From assembly GCF_014641455.1 (NCBI RefSeq), contig NZ_BMHT01000007.1, forward strand, positions 1 to 64,000: DNA of 64,000 bases. The letters are read 5' to 3'. The notes beneath the pieces were generated by a model. That model searched no databases and was not told the origin of the DNA. It saw only the letters and a list, made by a program, of their open reading frames with translations. The position numbers were made by a program, and so were the translations under genes. This document shows positions 49,878 through 58,306 of this stretch, piece by piece. Source of the DNA: Hymenobacter cavernae (lineage in GTDB: Bacteria > Bacteroidota > Bacteroidia > Cytophagales > Hymenobacteraceae). Every line of letters starts with the position of its first letter. Positions within the stretch are counted from its first letter, which is position 1.

Positions 49878-51278
49878 ATGCCCGAACGCCCCTATACCTA
49901 CTACGACTTTACTCTAAGTCTCTGCCCGCACTGCCTGCGGCGCGTGGAAGCCAAGATTGTATTTGAAGACGGCGGCGTGTACATGCTCAAGCGCTGCCCT
50001 ACGCACGGCCGGCAGAAGGTGCTCATTGCCACTGATGTGGAGTACTACAAGAGCATCCGCAACTACGTAAAGCCCAACGAAACGCCGCGCCGCTTCAACA
50101 CCGCTACGCACTACGGCTGCCCTTACGACTGCGGCCTCTGCACCGATCACGAGCAGCACAGTTGCCTTACCGTCATTGAGATAACCGACCGCTGCAACCT
50201 GACCTGCCCCACCTGCTACGCCGAATCGAGTCCAACGCACGGGCGGCACCGCACGCTGGAAGAGGTGGAAGCCATGGTGGATGTGCTGGTGGCGAACGAA
50301 GGCGAGCCCGACGTCGTGCAGATTTCCGGTGGCGAGCCGACGCTGCATCCGCAGTTCTGGGAAATCCTGGACATGTGCAAGCGTAAGCCCATTAAGCACC
50401 TGATGGTGAACACAAACGGCGTGCGCCTGGCCAAAGACGAAGCCTTCGTGGCGCGGCTAGCCACCTACGTGCCGGCCTTTGAGGTGTATTTGCAGTTCGA
50501 TTCGTTCCGCAAGGAAGTGCTCGAAACCATGCGCGGCCGCGACCTGCGCGAGGTGCGCCTGCAAGCCCTGGAGCACCTGAACAAGTACAACCTGAGCACC
50601 ACGCTCGTCGTGACGTTGCAGAAAGGCCTCAATCACGACGAAATTGGCGAAATCATCGACTTTGCCCTGAAGCAGCGGTGCGTGCGCGGCGTCACGTTTC
50701 AGCCCACGCAAGCCGCCGGTCGCCTCGACCACTTCAACCCCGAAACCGACCGGTTCTCGCTCACCGAAGTACGGCAGGAAATTCTGCGCCAAAGTCCGCT
50801 GTTCACCGCCGCCGACCTGCTGCCCGTGCCCTGCAACCCCGACGCGCTGGTGATGGGCTACGCCCTAAAGCTAGGTGGCGAAGTGTTCCCGCTCACGCGC
50901 TACATTCAGCCCGCCGAGCTGCTCCAAAATTCTGGCAATACCATTGTGTATGAGCACGATCCGCGCCTGCGCAACCACTTGCTGCGCCTGTTCAGCACCG
51001 CCAATACGGTGGATACCGTCACGCCCGAGCTGAACCAGCTGCTCTGCTGCCTGCCGATGGTGCAAGCGCCTAACCTGCGCTATGAAAACCTGTTCCGTGT
51101 CATCATCCTGCAATTCATGGATGCCTGGAACTTCGACGTGCGCGCCGTGAAAAAGTCGTGCGTGCACATCGTGAGCAAAGATCTGAAAATCATCCCGTTC
51201 GAGACGATGAACATCTTCTACCGGGATGCGGAGAAGGTAACCAGGTTACAGGAATTGCGCGATATTCCGATGCTATGA
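49878..51278 (+). CDS. radical SAM enzyme, MJ0619/Tes-like family
   Basis: The 466-residue protein has the radical SAM cluster motif C106-x3-C110-x2-C113 (CNLTCPTC), GGEP (ISGGEPTLHP), and an N-terminal Cys-rich part: CPHC (16-19), C40, and CPYDCGLC (81-88) plus C96. That arrangement, with extra iron-sulfur or zinc sites before the SAM motif, is the pattern of the archaeal MJ0619/Tes group, whose best-known members join lipid chains tail to tail. Bacterial relatives are mostly uncharacterised. Its stop overlaps the start of the first of three small membrane genes (ATGA). The ATG at 49878 is chosen over 49833. Confidence 0.88.
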   Translation: MPERPYTYYDFTLSLCPHCLRRVEAKIVFEDGGVYMLKRCPTHGRQKVLIATDVEYYKSIRNYVKPNETPRRFNTATHYGCPYDCGLCTDHEQHSCLTVIEITDRCNLTCPTCYAESSPTHGRHRTLEEVEAMVDVLVANEGEPDVVQISGGEPTLHPQFWEILDMCKRKPIKHLMVNTNGVRLAKDEAFVARLATYVPAFEVYLQFDSFRKEVLETMRGRDLREVRLQALEHLNKYNLSTTLVVTLQKGLNHDEIGEIIDFALKQRCVRGVTFQPTQAAGRLDHFNPETDRFSLTEVRQEILRQSPLFTAADLLPVPCNPDALVMGYALKLGGEVFPLTRYIQPAELLQNSGNTIVYEHDPRLRNHLLRLFSTANTVDTVTPELNQLLCCLPMVQAPNLRYENLFRVIILQFMDAWNFDVRAVKKSCVHIVSKDLKIIPFETMNIFYRDAEKVTRLQELRDIPML

Positions 51279-51553
51279 TGGAGCCTGCCAAACCAAAAAG
51301 CCACTTCGGCCGCGTGCTGCTGATTAACCTAGGTTTAGTGTTGCTGCTGCACCTGGGTCGCACGCTGCTAGCGCCCGAATCAGGAATCTACGGCGCCTTG
51401 TTCTTCCTGGCTATCGTCGATTTTATGTTATTTTTAATTGCTTTGATAAGCAGGAGAGGCGAAACCGGCCTTGCGCTTCTACTTTCAACGTTGCTGGTAT
51501 TTATGATTGGCTTTAGCGATTGTGGCACTCATTTTCACCTGGATGTGCGTTAA
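51275..51553 (+). CDS. small membrane protein, tandem family copy 1
   Basis: The 92-residue protein starts ATGATG across the stop of the radical SAM gene, so translation is probably coupled. It has three hydrophobic segments; the last, STLLVFMIGFSDC, corresponds to the same position in the next two genes. No database family is recognised. Confidence 0.68.
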   Translation: MMEPAKPKSHFGRVLLINLGLVLLLHLGRTLLAPESGIYGALFFLAIVDFMLFLIALISRRGETGLALLLSTLLVFMIGFSDCGTHFHLDVR

Positions 51554-51573
51554 TTAACCTAGGTTTTTTTGCT

Positions 51574-51852
51574 ATGGCTGAGCCAACACCCAACAACCAC
51601 ATTTTGCGCAACAATCTGTTAGGCGTGCTGATAGGGGCGGTGCTGGCGGGTTCACTAGCCCACGTTACCGAAGGCGGAATAGCTTTCGTATTTGCCCTCG
51701 CGTATGGCCTTCAGGTCCTAGTAAATCTGATCCTAGGTTTTGCGCACCTAAAGAAAGGCGCTGCGCCCTATTTCCTGAGCGCATTGCTGGTGCTGCTCAT
51801 CGGCTTTGGCGCGTGCTCGGCGATGGTGATGATGACGTTGAGAATTCATTAA
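51574..51852 (+). CDS. small membrane protein, tandem family copy 2
   Basis: The 92-residue protein (MAEPTPNNHILRNNLLGVLI...) has three hydrophobic segments and ends with SALLVLLIGFGACSAMVMM. It matches copy 3 in the motif LLVLLIGFGxC and copy 1 in position and length. It follows copy 1 by 20 bp, with a CCTAGG word in the spacer. Function unknown. Confidence 0.68.
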   Translation: MAEPTPNNHILRNNLLGVLIGAVLAGSLAHVTEGGIAFVFALAYGLQVLVNLILGFAHLKKGAAPYFLSALLVLLIGFGACSAMVMMTLRIH

Positions 51853-51916
51853 AGTAATAAAAGCCCAGCTCTCGAAATCCGGCCGAGCAGAACCTACACA
51901 ATAATCTAATAGTGTT

Positions 51917-52183
51917 TTGGAATCCTTTACCAAACGTGTACTTGTCTTCAACCTACTGATTCTCATAGGTACCGCAGCTTTTCTGCGCCTGATCATGCGA
52001 GGTAGTGAGGCTAGCCTGGGCTTTGTGATTTCAATGGCGTTTGCAATTTTACTACTGGTGTTTCTAAACCTAATTGGTGCAGCATTCAGTAAAGGCCACA
52101 GCAAAGATTTTATGTTAGGTGCACTGCTGGTATTGTTAATAGGCTTTGGTACATGCTTCGGTGTTTCTGCTACATATCGTTAG
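51917..52183 (+). CDS. small membrane protein, tandem family copy 3
   Basis: The 88-residue frame begins with TTG (MESFTKRVLVFNLLILIGTA) and has the same three-segment layout, ending GALLVLLIGFGTCFGVSATYR. The motif LLVLLIGFGxC is shared with copy 2. The start codon is the weak point; no ATG lies in frame before residue 27. Its DNA is somewhat AT-richer than copies 1 and 2. Confidence 0.6.
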   Translation: MESFTKRVLVFNLLILIGTAAFLRLIMRGSEASLGFVISMAFAILLLVFLNLIGAAFSKGHSKDFMLGALLVLLIGFGTCFGVSATYR

Positions 52184-52224
52184 CTAGCAGATTGTTGCAC
52201 TGTACTGTTCTAGTCACTGGTTGT

Positions 52225-53058
52225 CTAGTTGCGCTCTTCCGCTGGTGCGGGCTGGCAAACCGGGCAGAAATACGTCGCGCGGCCGCCCACGTACTCCTTC
52301 TCAATCTCGACCTTAGGGTGGCGCGGGCAATACTTGTGCTGGTCGGTGCCGGGCGTGGCGGAGGTGTCCCACTCACGGGCGTGGATGAGAAAGGAAGCGG
52401 GGAAGTGCCGGTAGGTAGCCTCGTGGCGGATGGCGGTGGTGAGCACCAGCTGAATGGCCCCGCGTAAATCCTCGAACTCTTGCTCCGTCAAGGTGTTAGC
52501 GCGACGCTCGGGGTGAATTTTGGCCTGGAACAGCACTTCATCCACAATCCAGTTGCCGAGGCCGGCCGTGATGCCCTGGTCGAGCAACAGCGGCTTAATC
52601 AACTGCTTCTTCGCACCGAGCACCTTCTGCAAGTGCGCCGTCGTGACGTCGAGGGCATCCGGACCTAGCTTTTTGGCTTTCTGATATTGCGCTACACTGT
52701 CGGTCAGGCGGATGCGGCCGAACTTGCGCGGGTCGATGAAGGCGATGCGCAGGCCATCGGCCAGGTGCAGGGCCACGCGGGTGAAGCGCGGCGCGTCGTG
52801 GTCGTCGCGGTAGGCGCCTACGTCGCCGGTCATGCCGAAATGCAAGGCCAGGGCCGTGCCGTCGGAAAGCTCCAGAAAGCAGTTTTTGCCCAGGCGGCGA
52901 GTGGCGATGACGTGCTGACCAACAAGGCGTTGGCGCAGTGTGTCTTCATCCACGGCTAATACGTGGGCATCGTGCACCTCAACGGCCGTGATGGGTTGGT
53001 GCAGCACCAGCTCATTCAGAAAGCGGCGGTAAGTTTCGACTTCGGGTAGTTCGGGCAA
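52225..53058 (-). CDS. mutM: formamidopyrimidine-DNA glycosylase-like (MutM/Fpg)
   Basis: The 277-residue product starts PELPEVETYRR, with catalytic Pro2 and Glu3, Lys58 in RRLGKNCFLEL, and the helix-two-turn-helix LLLDQGITAGLGNWIVDEVLF. The C-terminal zinc finger is intact in place but has Cys244, His247, Cys265 and Cys268, so the second of the usual four Cys is His. Arg260 in YVGGRATYF fits the conserved Arg that contacts DNA. It removes oxidised purines in base-excision repair. Confidence 0.93.
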   Translation of the reverse strand: MPELPEVETYRRFLNELVLHQPITAVEVHDAHVLAVDEDTLRQRLVGQHVIATRRLGKNCFLELSDGTALALHFGMTGDVGAYRDDHDAPRFTRVALHLADGLRIAFIDPRKFGRIRLTDSVAQYQKAKKLGPDALDVTTAHLQKVLGAKKQLIKPLLLDQGITAGLGNWIVDEVLFQAKIHPERRANTLTEQEFEDLRGAIQLVLTTAIRHEATYRHFPASFLIHAREWDTSATPGTDQHKYCPRHPKVEIEKEYVGGRATYFCPVCQPAPAEERN

Positions 53059-53184
53059 AGGAAAAGCTAGGTTTGAAAGATGGTCCTTGGTAACACCATT
53101 TTGGCGCCTGAAGTTGCTTTAGTAGCTCAGCTGTTGTGCGAGTGGAAGCCGCCAGCTAAGAGCGTATCCGGAAGTTCAGAGCGC

Positions 53185-53306
53185 TGCCAGAACGTCATTC
53201 CGAGCTATGCGAGGAATCTCGCGTGCTGAGGTGGTGGTAATTTCCGAACAATTGGAGCTAGCATGGCACGCGAGGTTCCTCCTCTCGTCGGAATGACGTT
53301 CTGGCA
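53185..53306. repeat. TGCCAGAACGTCATTCCGAG inverted repeat
   Basis: Long arms (53185-53226 and 53266-53306) pair with several mismatches; the outer ends TGCCAGAACGTCATTCC are perfect. In the 308-bp gap 53059-53366 it is followed by the half repeat at 53333; otherwise I see nothing. Confidence 0.82.
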
Positions 53307-53332
53307 AATCGTGTAGCCATCACCAGAGGCAA

Positions 53333-53370
53333 GTCGCTCAACGATACGCGAAGCACAAGCTTCGCGCTAC
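53333..53370. repeat. half copy of the GCGAAGC...GCTTCGCGCTAC repeat
   Basis: The sequence CAACGATACGCGAAG...CTTCGCGCTAC matches the right arm of 38084-38120. No left arm is present. Its end overlaps the stop codon of the PhzF-like gene. Confidence 0.65.
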
Positions 53371-54260
53371 AGCGCCAGGGTTCCTTCCATTACCACCACG
53401 GCCGGCCCGCCGATTTGCACCGCGTCGATGTTGTCGCGGCTTCCCCTGATAATGACCTGCACGGTGCCGGGGCGGCCCATCCAGTGGCCTTGCTCGGCAA
53501 CAAACTGCGGGTGCTCCAGATAGCCGTAGTGCCACAGGTAAGCGGCCATACCTCCTGTAGCTGAGCCCGTTACGGGGTCTTCGGAAATGTCGGGCGGCGT
53601 GCCGAAGTGGCGGGCGAAGGTGTGGCCGGCTTCCGTTGCGCCACCCAGGCAGAACAGGTGAGGGCTGAAAAAGTCGCTGCCAGCACGGTAGCTACCCAGG
53701 CCGGCGGCATCGGCGACGTGGGCGCGGCGGAGGGCGTCGTGGTCGCGCAACAGAATCATAAGCTGGGGCGTGCCGGTGCTCACGGTTTGCACGACGGCGC
53801 CGGGCAGCACGTCGTCGGGGGAGAGACCAAACAGGGGTAGCACCACGGCCGGGTCGTGGATGGCCCCTAATACCGGCCGCCGCTGCGTCATCCAGATTTG
53901 CGGCAGCTGCCCGGCTTCCGACGTGCTTACCTCTACCTGGATAGGTCCTTCCAGCAGCTCCAGCTGCAACGTGGTGCGGGCGCCCGTGAGCGGCAGGCGG
54001 CCCGTGTGTACCAGGGCCGCCACGGTGGCAATAGTTGGGTGCCCGGCCAGCGGAATCTCCTCGGCGGGCGTGAAGTAGCGCACGCCAAACTCGGCCACCG
54101 CTGAGCGCCGCACAAAGGCCGTTTCCGACTGGTTGAATTCGCGGGCTAGGCGCTGCATCAGCTCGGGCGTGAGGTCGTCGGCGTCGAGCACCACCGCGCA
54201 GGGGTTGCCACCAAGGGCCGTTTCGGTGAAGGCATCGACGAGGAGAAAAGGGTGAGGCAT
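53367..54260 (-). CDS. PhzF-family isomerase-like protein
   Basis: The 297-residue product has the two-fold PhzF/diaminopimelate-epimerase-like fold. The opening is VDAFTETALGGNPCAVVLD, the catalytic Glu lies in FNQSETAFV, and IPLAGHPTIATV and EDPVTGSATGGMAAYL follow. PhzF proteins isomerise or bind small dicarboxylic compounds; outside phenazine operons their role is usually unknown, and no phenazine genes are present here. Confidence 0.92.
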   Translation of the reverse strand: MPHPFLLVDAFTETALGGNPCAVVLDADDLTPELMQRLAREFNQSETAFVRRSAVAEFGVRYFTPAEEIPLAGHPTIATVAALVHTGRLPLTGARTTLQLELLEGPIQVEVSTSEAGQLPQIWMTQRRPVLGAIHDPAVVLPLFGLSPDDVLPGAVVQTVSTGTPQLMILLRDHDALRRAHVADAAGLGSYRAGSDFFSPHLFCLGGATEAGHTFARHFGTPPDISEDPVTGSATGGMAAYLWHYGYLEHPQFVAEQGHWMGRPGTVQVIIRGSRDNIDAVQIGGPAVVVMEGTLAL

Positions 54261-54336
54261 TGGGGCTAGGTTGGAAAGCCAGGAGGAAGGAAAACAGCCA
54301 GCGTTAAGAAGCTAGACAGGCAGCAAAAGCCAACAA

Positions 54337-54371
54337 AAAAGCCGGCCTCTCGGTTTGAGAAGCCGGCTTTT
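54337..54371 (-). terminator. terminator of the giant secreted protein gene
   Basis: AAAAGCCGGC pairs with GCCGGCTTTT, with an A run on the plus strand side that gives a U-tail on the minus transcript. Confidence 0.85.
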
Positions 54372-54398
54372 AAAAGCACTTAGAAAGCTAGGTTGTGC

Positions 54399-57300
54399 TT
54401 AGTTTACCACCACGCGGCGGGAGAAGAGCTGTCCATCGGCGGTGCGGCAGAGCAGCACGTAGATGCCGGCGGCCCGTACGCTGCTGAGCGTATAGGTGGT
54501 AGCGGCTGCGCCATTCAGCTCGACTTGCGCCTGCCAGCACTGGCGACCTAGCCCATCCACCAGTTGCACGGAAGCCGCGCCTTTCACGGCAGGCAGCTGC
54601 AAGGTGAGCTGGGCGCCGCCCTGTACCGGGTTGGGGTACACTTGCAGCGCCGTCGATTCTGCGGTGTTTTTCGTCGCCAACACGATGTTATCCAGGCGCA
54701 CATTGCTCAGGTACAAGTCGTTGCCATATTGGTTGAACCCAACAAAGCGCAGGTAAACTGACTGATTGGCATAAGCCGAAAGGTCCGCGTTTTCCTGGCG
54801 CCACTGGCTGGCGGCCGTCGGCACAAACTTGGTTTCCTGCGCGGGGGTAGTGCCCAGGCCCGTTGCCGATGATTTCAGATAAACCCGGCCCAAACGGGTA
54901 GTGGAGCAAGCCGCGTACACATACACCGCCAACGAGTCGTTGTAGGTGTTGTCGATGGGCGAGTACGCTACGTCGAAGTGCAGGCCCGCGCCCGGCTGCG
55001 AACCTAGGTTGAAGGTCTGCGTTTGCAGGGAGTCTTTCTGGCCGGTGGCGGCATAGTCGTAGAAGGGCATGAACACGGCCCCGCCTTTACTGCCGTCTTT
55101 CAGCGTGATGTCCGAGGCGGCCGTCCAGGTCAGGCTGTTGTCGGGGTTGAGCACCGTCCAGGAGCTGGGAATACCGGCGGCAAAGTTCTCCGCGAACGGT
55201 ATGGCCGTGGGCGCCTGCACCCGCACCGTCATGGTTTTGGTGCTGATGCCATTGGTGCTCGTGGTCGTGAGCGTGACGGTGTAAGTGCCAGCGGTAGCGT
55301 ACGTTACCGTCGGGTTGAGGGCCGCGCTGGTAGCCGGCGTGCCGCCCTGGAAGGTCCACTGATAGCTAACCGGGCACTGTTCGGAAGTGTTCGTGAATGT
55401 AATGGAATTGCCGGGACAGATGGGCGTCTGGCGGAAGGTGAAATTCGCCACGGGCGGCGCCGACGAAATCGTAATGACGTTCGGGATGGTGCGGGTAGCG
55501 ATGCCGTTGGCGTTCGTTACTTGCAGCGTCACGGCGTAGGAGCCCGCCGCGGGGTAAGTCACGATGGGGTTAGCCAAGGTGCTCGTGGAAGGCGTGCCGC
55601 CGGGGAAGGTCCACTGGTAGCTGGTTGCGCCAAACAAGGAAGCATCCTGGAACTGCACCGCGGTGCCGGGGCAAACCGGGGCGTTCGAAATAGAGGCGGT
55701 AAACAGCGGCACCGGCACAGCGGTATCCGTTGGGCCGCTCACCAGAATATCGTCGAAAGCCCGGCCGCCGCTGCGCGCAGGCGTGTAGGGGTCTACCTGG
55801 CCGCTGCCGGCGCGCTGGAAGCGGATGCGGGTATCAGCAGTCAGCGTCAGGCCTTGGGCCAGTGCAAACTGCGTCAAGTTCACGCTCACCGTCTGGTAGT
55901 TAGTCGTGGCCGCCGTGCCGGTCAGGTCCGCGAGGCGGTACCAGGTGGTGCCGTCTACGCTCAACGCTACGCCATCGGTGGCGCTGGTGGTCGTGAAGGT
56001 GGTCGGCATCACTTGATCCGTCTCGCCCACGAATCTTTTGTGTCGGAAAGTCAGGACCGCGCCGCCGGTGGGAGCCGAAGCTAGGTTCACGTGCAGCGTC
56101 GCTTCCGAAGTGCCAGTGGTGTAGTAAGGCAGAATGTTATCGAGCACCAACTGGCCAGGGGCCGAGGCGGGGTTGTAGTCGGAGCGCGTGAGGGTGCGGG
56201 AGGCACCACGGCCGCCTACTTCCCAGGCCTGACCTAGGGTCAGCGCATCGAAGGAGTCGAACAGCGGCAGAGCCGCCGCGACTGGATTACCGAAAATTGC
56301 CCGGTACGCGTTGATCAGACCAACCCCGGTCAGCTCATCGAAGCCGGCCGTGTTGATGTCGAGCGCCGTGGCTTTTAGCTGGTTGATGAGCTGCGTATTC
56401 GTATAGCTAGGTTTGGCCTGCCAGATAAGTGCTGCCACAGCTGCCGCGTTAGGAGCCGCCGCCGAAGTGCCCGCGAACAGGAAGCCATCCTTGGGGTCGG
56501 GCGTAGCGGAGCCGAAGAACGTCGTGCTGGTGTTGTCAACGGCTGTGAATTCTGGCTTGGGCCGCAGGCTAGGCGTGGGAAGCGGCACGCCCGTTGGGCT
56601 GAACAGGATAGTCGGCGAGCCTTTCGAGGTGAACGACTCGGGCGTGAGGCGATTATAAGAAGGTGCCGCCCCGACAGCCGCTGCGCTCAGGGCCGCCGCG
56701 TGACCCGTAATGGTACCACTGTGGGTCCAATATTCGGTAGGCGCCGCCGAGTTGCCATTGTTGAAAATGATATACTTGATGCGCGCCGGATCGGCCGTGT
56801 TGGCCCGGCGCCGAATCACTAGATCAAAAGCTGTGTTGTTGCCGGTGTTGTTGTAGTAAACGTATTCCGAGGGCGTCTGATTGGTGAGGTTAGAATCGGT
56901 GCTGCGGGCTACCGTGTCGCCAGTAGTTGTCAGCAGGTACGCATCCAGGTCGGTTTTAACTCCGCTGGTCGTGTAAAATGGGTCGCTCCATTGCAGGATC
57001 AGACGAAATGGAACGCCGCGCGGAATGCTGAAGCGCTGGCGGGTATCGGTGGTGCCCGTCGGGTTGAAGTTCAGCTCCGCGGCACTGTTGGTCGCTGGCG
57101 TAAAAACCGGCGAAACGTACTCGGAGGCATAATCGGCATTGTTGCCGGCCGAGGAGAAATAGGCTACGCCCTGCGCCGTAACCTCTTCCACGGCCTGCGC
57201 CACCACGCCATCCTGGAAGAACGGCTCCTCAAAGTAGCTGATATCGTCCACCAGAATTTTGCAGTTGCCGATGCTAGGGTTAGCCAGCTTGCGAATGATG

Positions 57301-58091
57301 TCGGCGAAGTCACCTTCCGTTTCGTAGGCCGTGCCAAAAGCCAGACCCGCGCCCGGCGCAATGTCGTGCACCAACTCCAGCATCCCGCGGCCCTCGTCGG
57401 TGCCGTTCGGAATATCCTTGATAACCTGGAGGTTGGCGGGTAAGTCGCCGGAAGCCACGCCCGCGGTTGCGCCGCCGAGAGAGTTGTAGGAGTCGCTCAT
57501 CACGCCGATGCGCATACCCGTGCCGTCGTAGCCGGTGGGCATGGCACTACGCACCCGGTTGGCTTCCAGAATGTAGTCGGCCTGGTTCTGCACCCGCCCA
57601 ACGTGGTTCATGGGGCGTGCTACCGCACGCACGCCGAGCAGCCCTTTGGAAGATAAGGCACTGATGCCCGCCTTGCCAGGAGCCAGCTGGCTCAGCGGCA
57701 AACGGCCCTCAATAAAGTGCAGCTTGCTTTGGTCGGAAACCACCTCGAAGCCCCGCGCCACCAGCAACGGGCGCAACGCCGCCACATCCTCGGCCGTGAT
57801 GCGCACCATCACGGTTTGCTTCGAGTCGTTGATACCTAGGTCCGAAAAGCTGCTCTGCATCGACACAGAACCCCCGCGGGCGGCGCTGCTCTGCCACTGC
57901 TGGTAGAGCTGCTGGAGCGAGCCCCCGATACGCGAATTTGGGTCCGGCCGCTTCAGCTCAAGGTCGGGAGCTACTGCTACTGCCTTGGCTCGACTGGTCG
58001 GGGAGAGGTTCCCTTTCGTGGAGCTACCGGACTGCGCCCAAAGCGGTCCGGAGAGCAGTGTCAGCATGAATACTGTAGTTAGTTTTCTCAT
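54399..58091 (-). CDS. secreted subtilase-like protein with PKD domains and T9SS sorting domain
   Basis: The 1230-residue product has a signal peptide (about 1-20, ending LWAQ). Residues about 185-610 form a subtilisin-like domain: Asp200 in IGVMSDSY, oxyanion Asn in SSAGNNAD (about 317-318), and Ser543 in GTSAAAPNAAAVAALI. At the place of the catalytic His (HGTxVA) it reads EGRGMLE, with Glu233 where His should be, 33 residues after the Asp. A large insert (about 330-460) lies before the Ser. Then come a beta domain, two PKD domains (both with SYQWTF), a second beta domain, and a T9SS sorting domain (LQVYPNP ...). The Glu recalls the Ser-Glu-Asp triad of sedolisins. It may be an active protease with a changed triad or an inactive binding protein. 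The ATG at 58091 starts the signal peptide. Confidence 0.88.
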   Translation of the reverse strand: MRKLTTVFMLTLLSGPLWAQSGSSTKGNLSPTSRAKAVAVAPDLELKRPDPNSRIGGSLQQLYQQWQSSAARGGSVSMQSSFSDLGINDSKQTVMVRITAEDVAALRPLLVARGFEVVSDQSKLHFIEGRLPLSQLAPGKAGISALSSKGLLGVRAVARPMNHVGRVQNQADYILEANRVRSAMPTGYDGTGMRIGVMSDSYNSLGGATAGVASGDLPANLQVIKDIPNGTDEGRGMLELVHDIAPGAGLAFGTAYETEGDFADIIRKLANPSIGNCKILVDDISYFEEPFFQDGVVAQAVEEVTAQGVAYFSSAGNNADYASEYVSPVFTPATNSAAELNFNPTGTTDTRQRFSIPRGVPFRLILQWSDPFYTTSGVKTDLDAYLLTTTGDTVARSTDSNLTNQTPSEYVYYNNTGNNTAFDLVIRRRANTADPARIKYIIFNNGNSAAPTEYWTHSGTITGHAAALSAAAVGAAPSYNRLTPESFTSKGSPTILFSPTGVPLPTPSLRPKPEFTAVDNTSTTFFGSATPDPKDGFLFAGTSAAAPNAAAVAALIWQAKPSYTNTQLINQLKATALDINTAGFDELTGVGLINAYRAIFGNPVAAALPLFDSFDALTLGQAWEVGGRGASRTLTRSDYNPASAPGQLVLDNILPYYTTGTSEATLHVNLASAPTGGAVLTFRHKRFVGETDQVMPTTFTTTSATDGVALSVDGTTWYRLADLTGTAATTNYQTVSVNLTQFALAQGLTLTADTRIRFQRAGSGQVDPYTPARSGGRAFDDILVSGPTDTAVPVPLFTASISNAPVCPGTAVQFQDASLFGATSYQWTFPGGTPSTSTLANPIVTYPAAGSYAVTLQVTNANGIATRTIPNVITISSAPPVANFTFRQTPICPGNSITFTNTSEQCPVSYQWTFQGGTPATSAALNPTVTYATAGTYTVTLTTTSTNGISTKTMTVRVQAPTAIPFAENFAAGIPSSWTVLNPDNSLTWTAASDITLKDGSKGGAVFMPFYDYAATGQKDSLQTQTFNLGSQPGAGLHFDVAYSPIDNTYNDSLAVYVYAACSTTRLGRVYLKSSATGLGTTPAQETKFVPTAASQWRQENADLSAYANQSVYLRFVGFNQYGNDLYLSNVRLDNIVLATKNTAESTALQVYPNPVQGGAQLTLQLPAVKGAASVQLVDGLGRQCWQAQVELNGAAATTYTLSSVRAAGIYVLLCRTADGQLFSRRVVVN

Positions 58092-58249
58092 AAAATATGA
58101 TAGTGAAAGCAAGAATCAGGGGTAAATTATGACATTAAAATTTAATTAAAAATGGGTTTGTTAATAATATCCCTAATTTGTGATAAATGGTTTTCTACCT
58201 GCTCGTCACCGGCCAGAAAACCGTTGGAACCTAGGTTGTTGGCAAACGC

Positions 58250-58287
58250 AAAAAGGCCGGTTCCTTTTGGGAAGGAACCGGCCTTTT
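58250..58287. terminator. terminator (AAAAAGGCCGGTTCC)
   Basis: AAAAAGGCCGGTTCCTT pairs with AAGGAACCGGCCTTTTT across four bases, between the M48-like gene and the subtilase gene. The direction fits the M48-like gene. Confidence 0.9.
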
Positions 58288-58306
58288 TACTTGGAGTAAG
58301 CTGGGG

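Noticed and set aside
53367..54260. Part of a phenazine pathway
   Set aside because: PhzF-like proteins are widespread outside phenazine producers, and no other phz gene is nearby.
55023..56084. 353-codon open frame on the plus strand
   Set aside because: Antisense to the subtilase-like gene with PKD and sorting domains; composition is that of a shadow frame.
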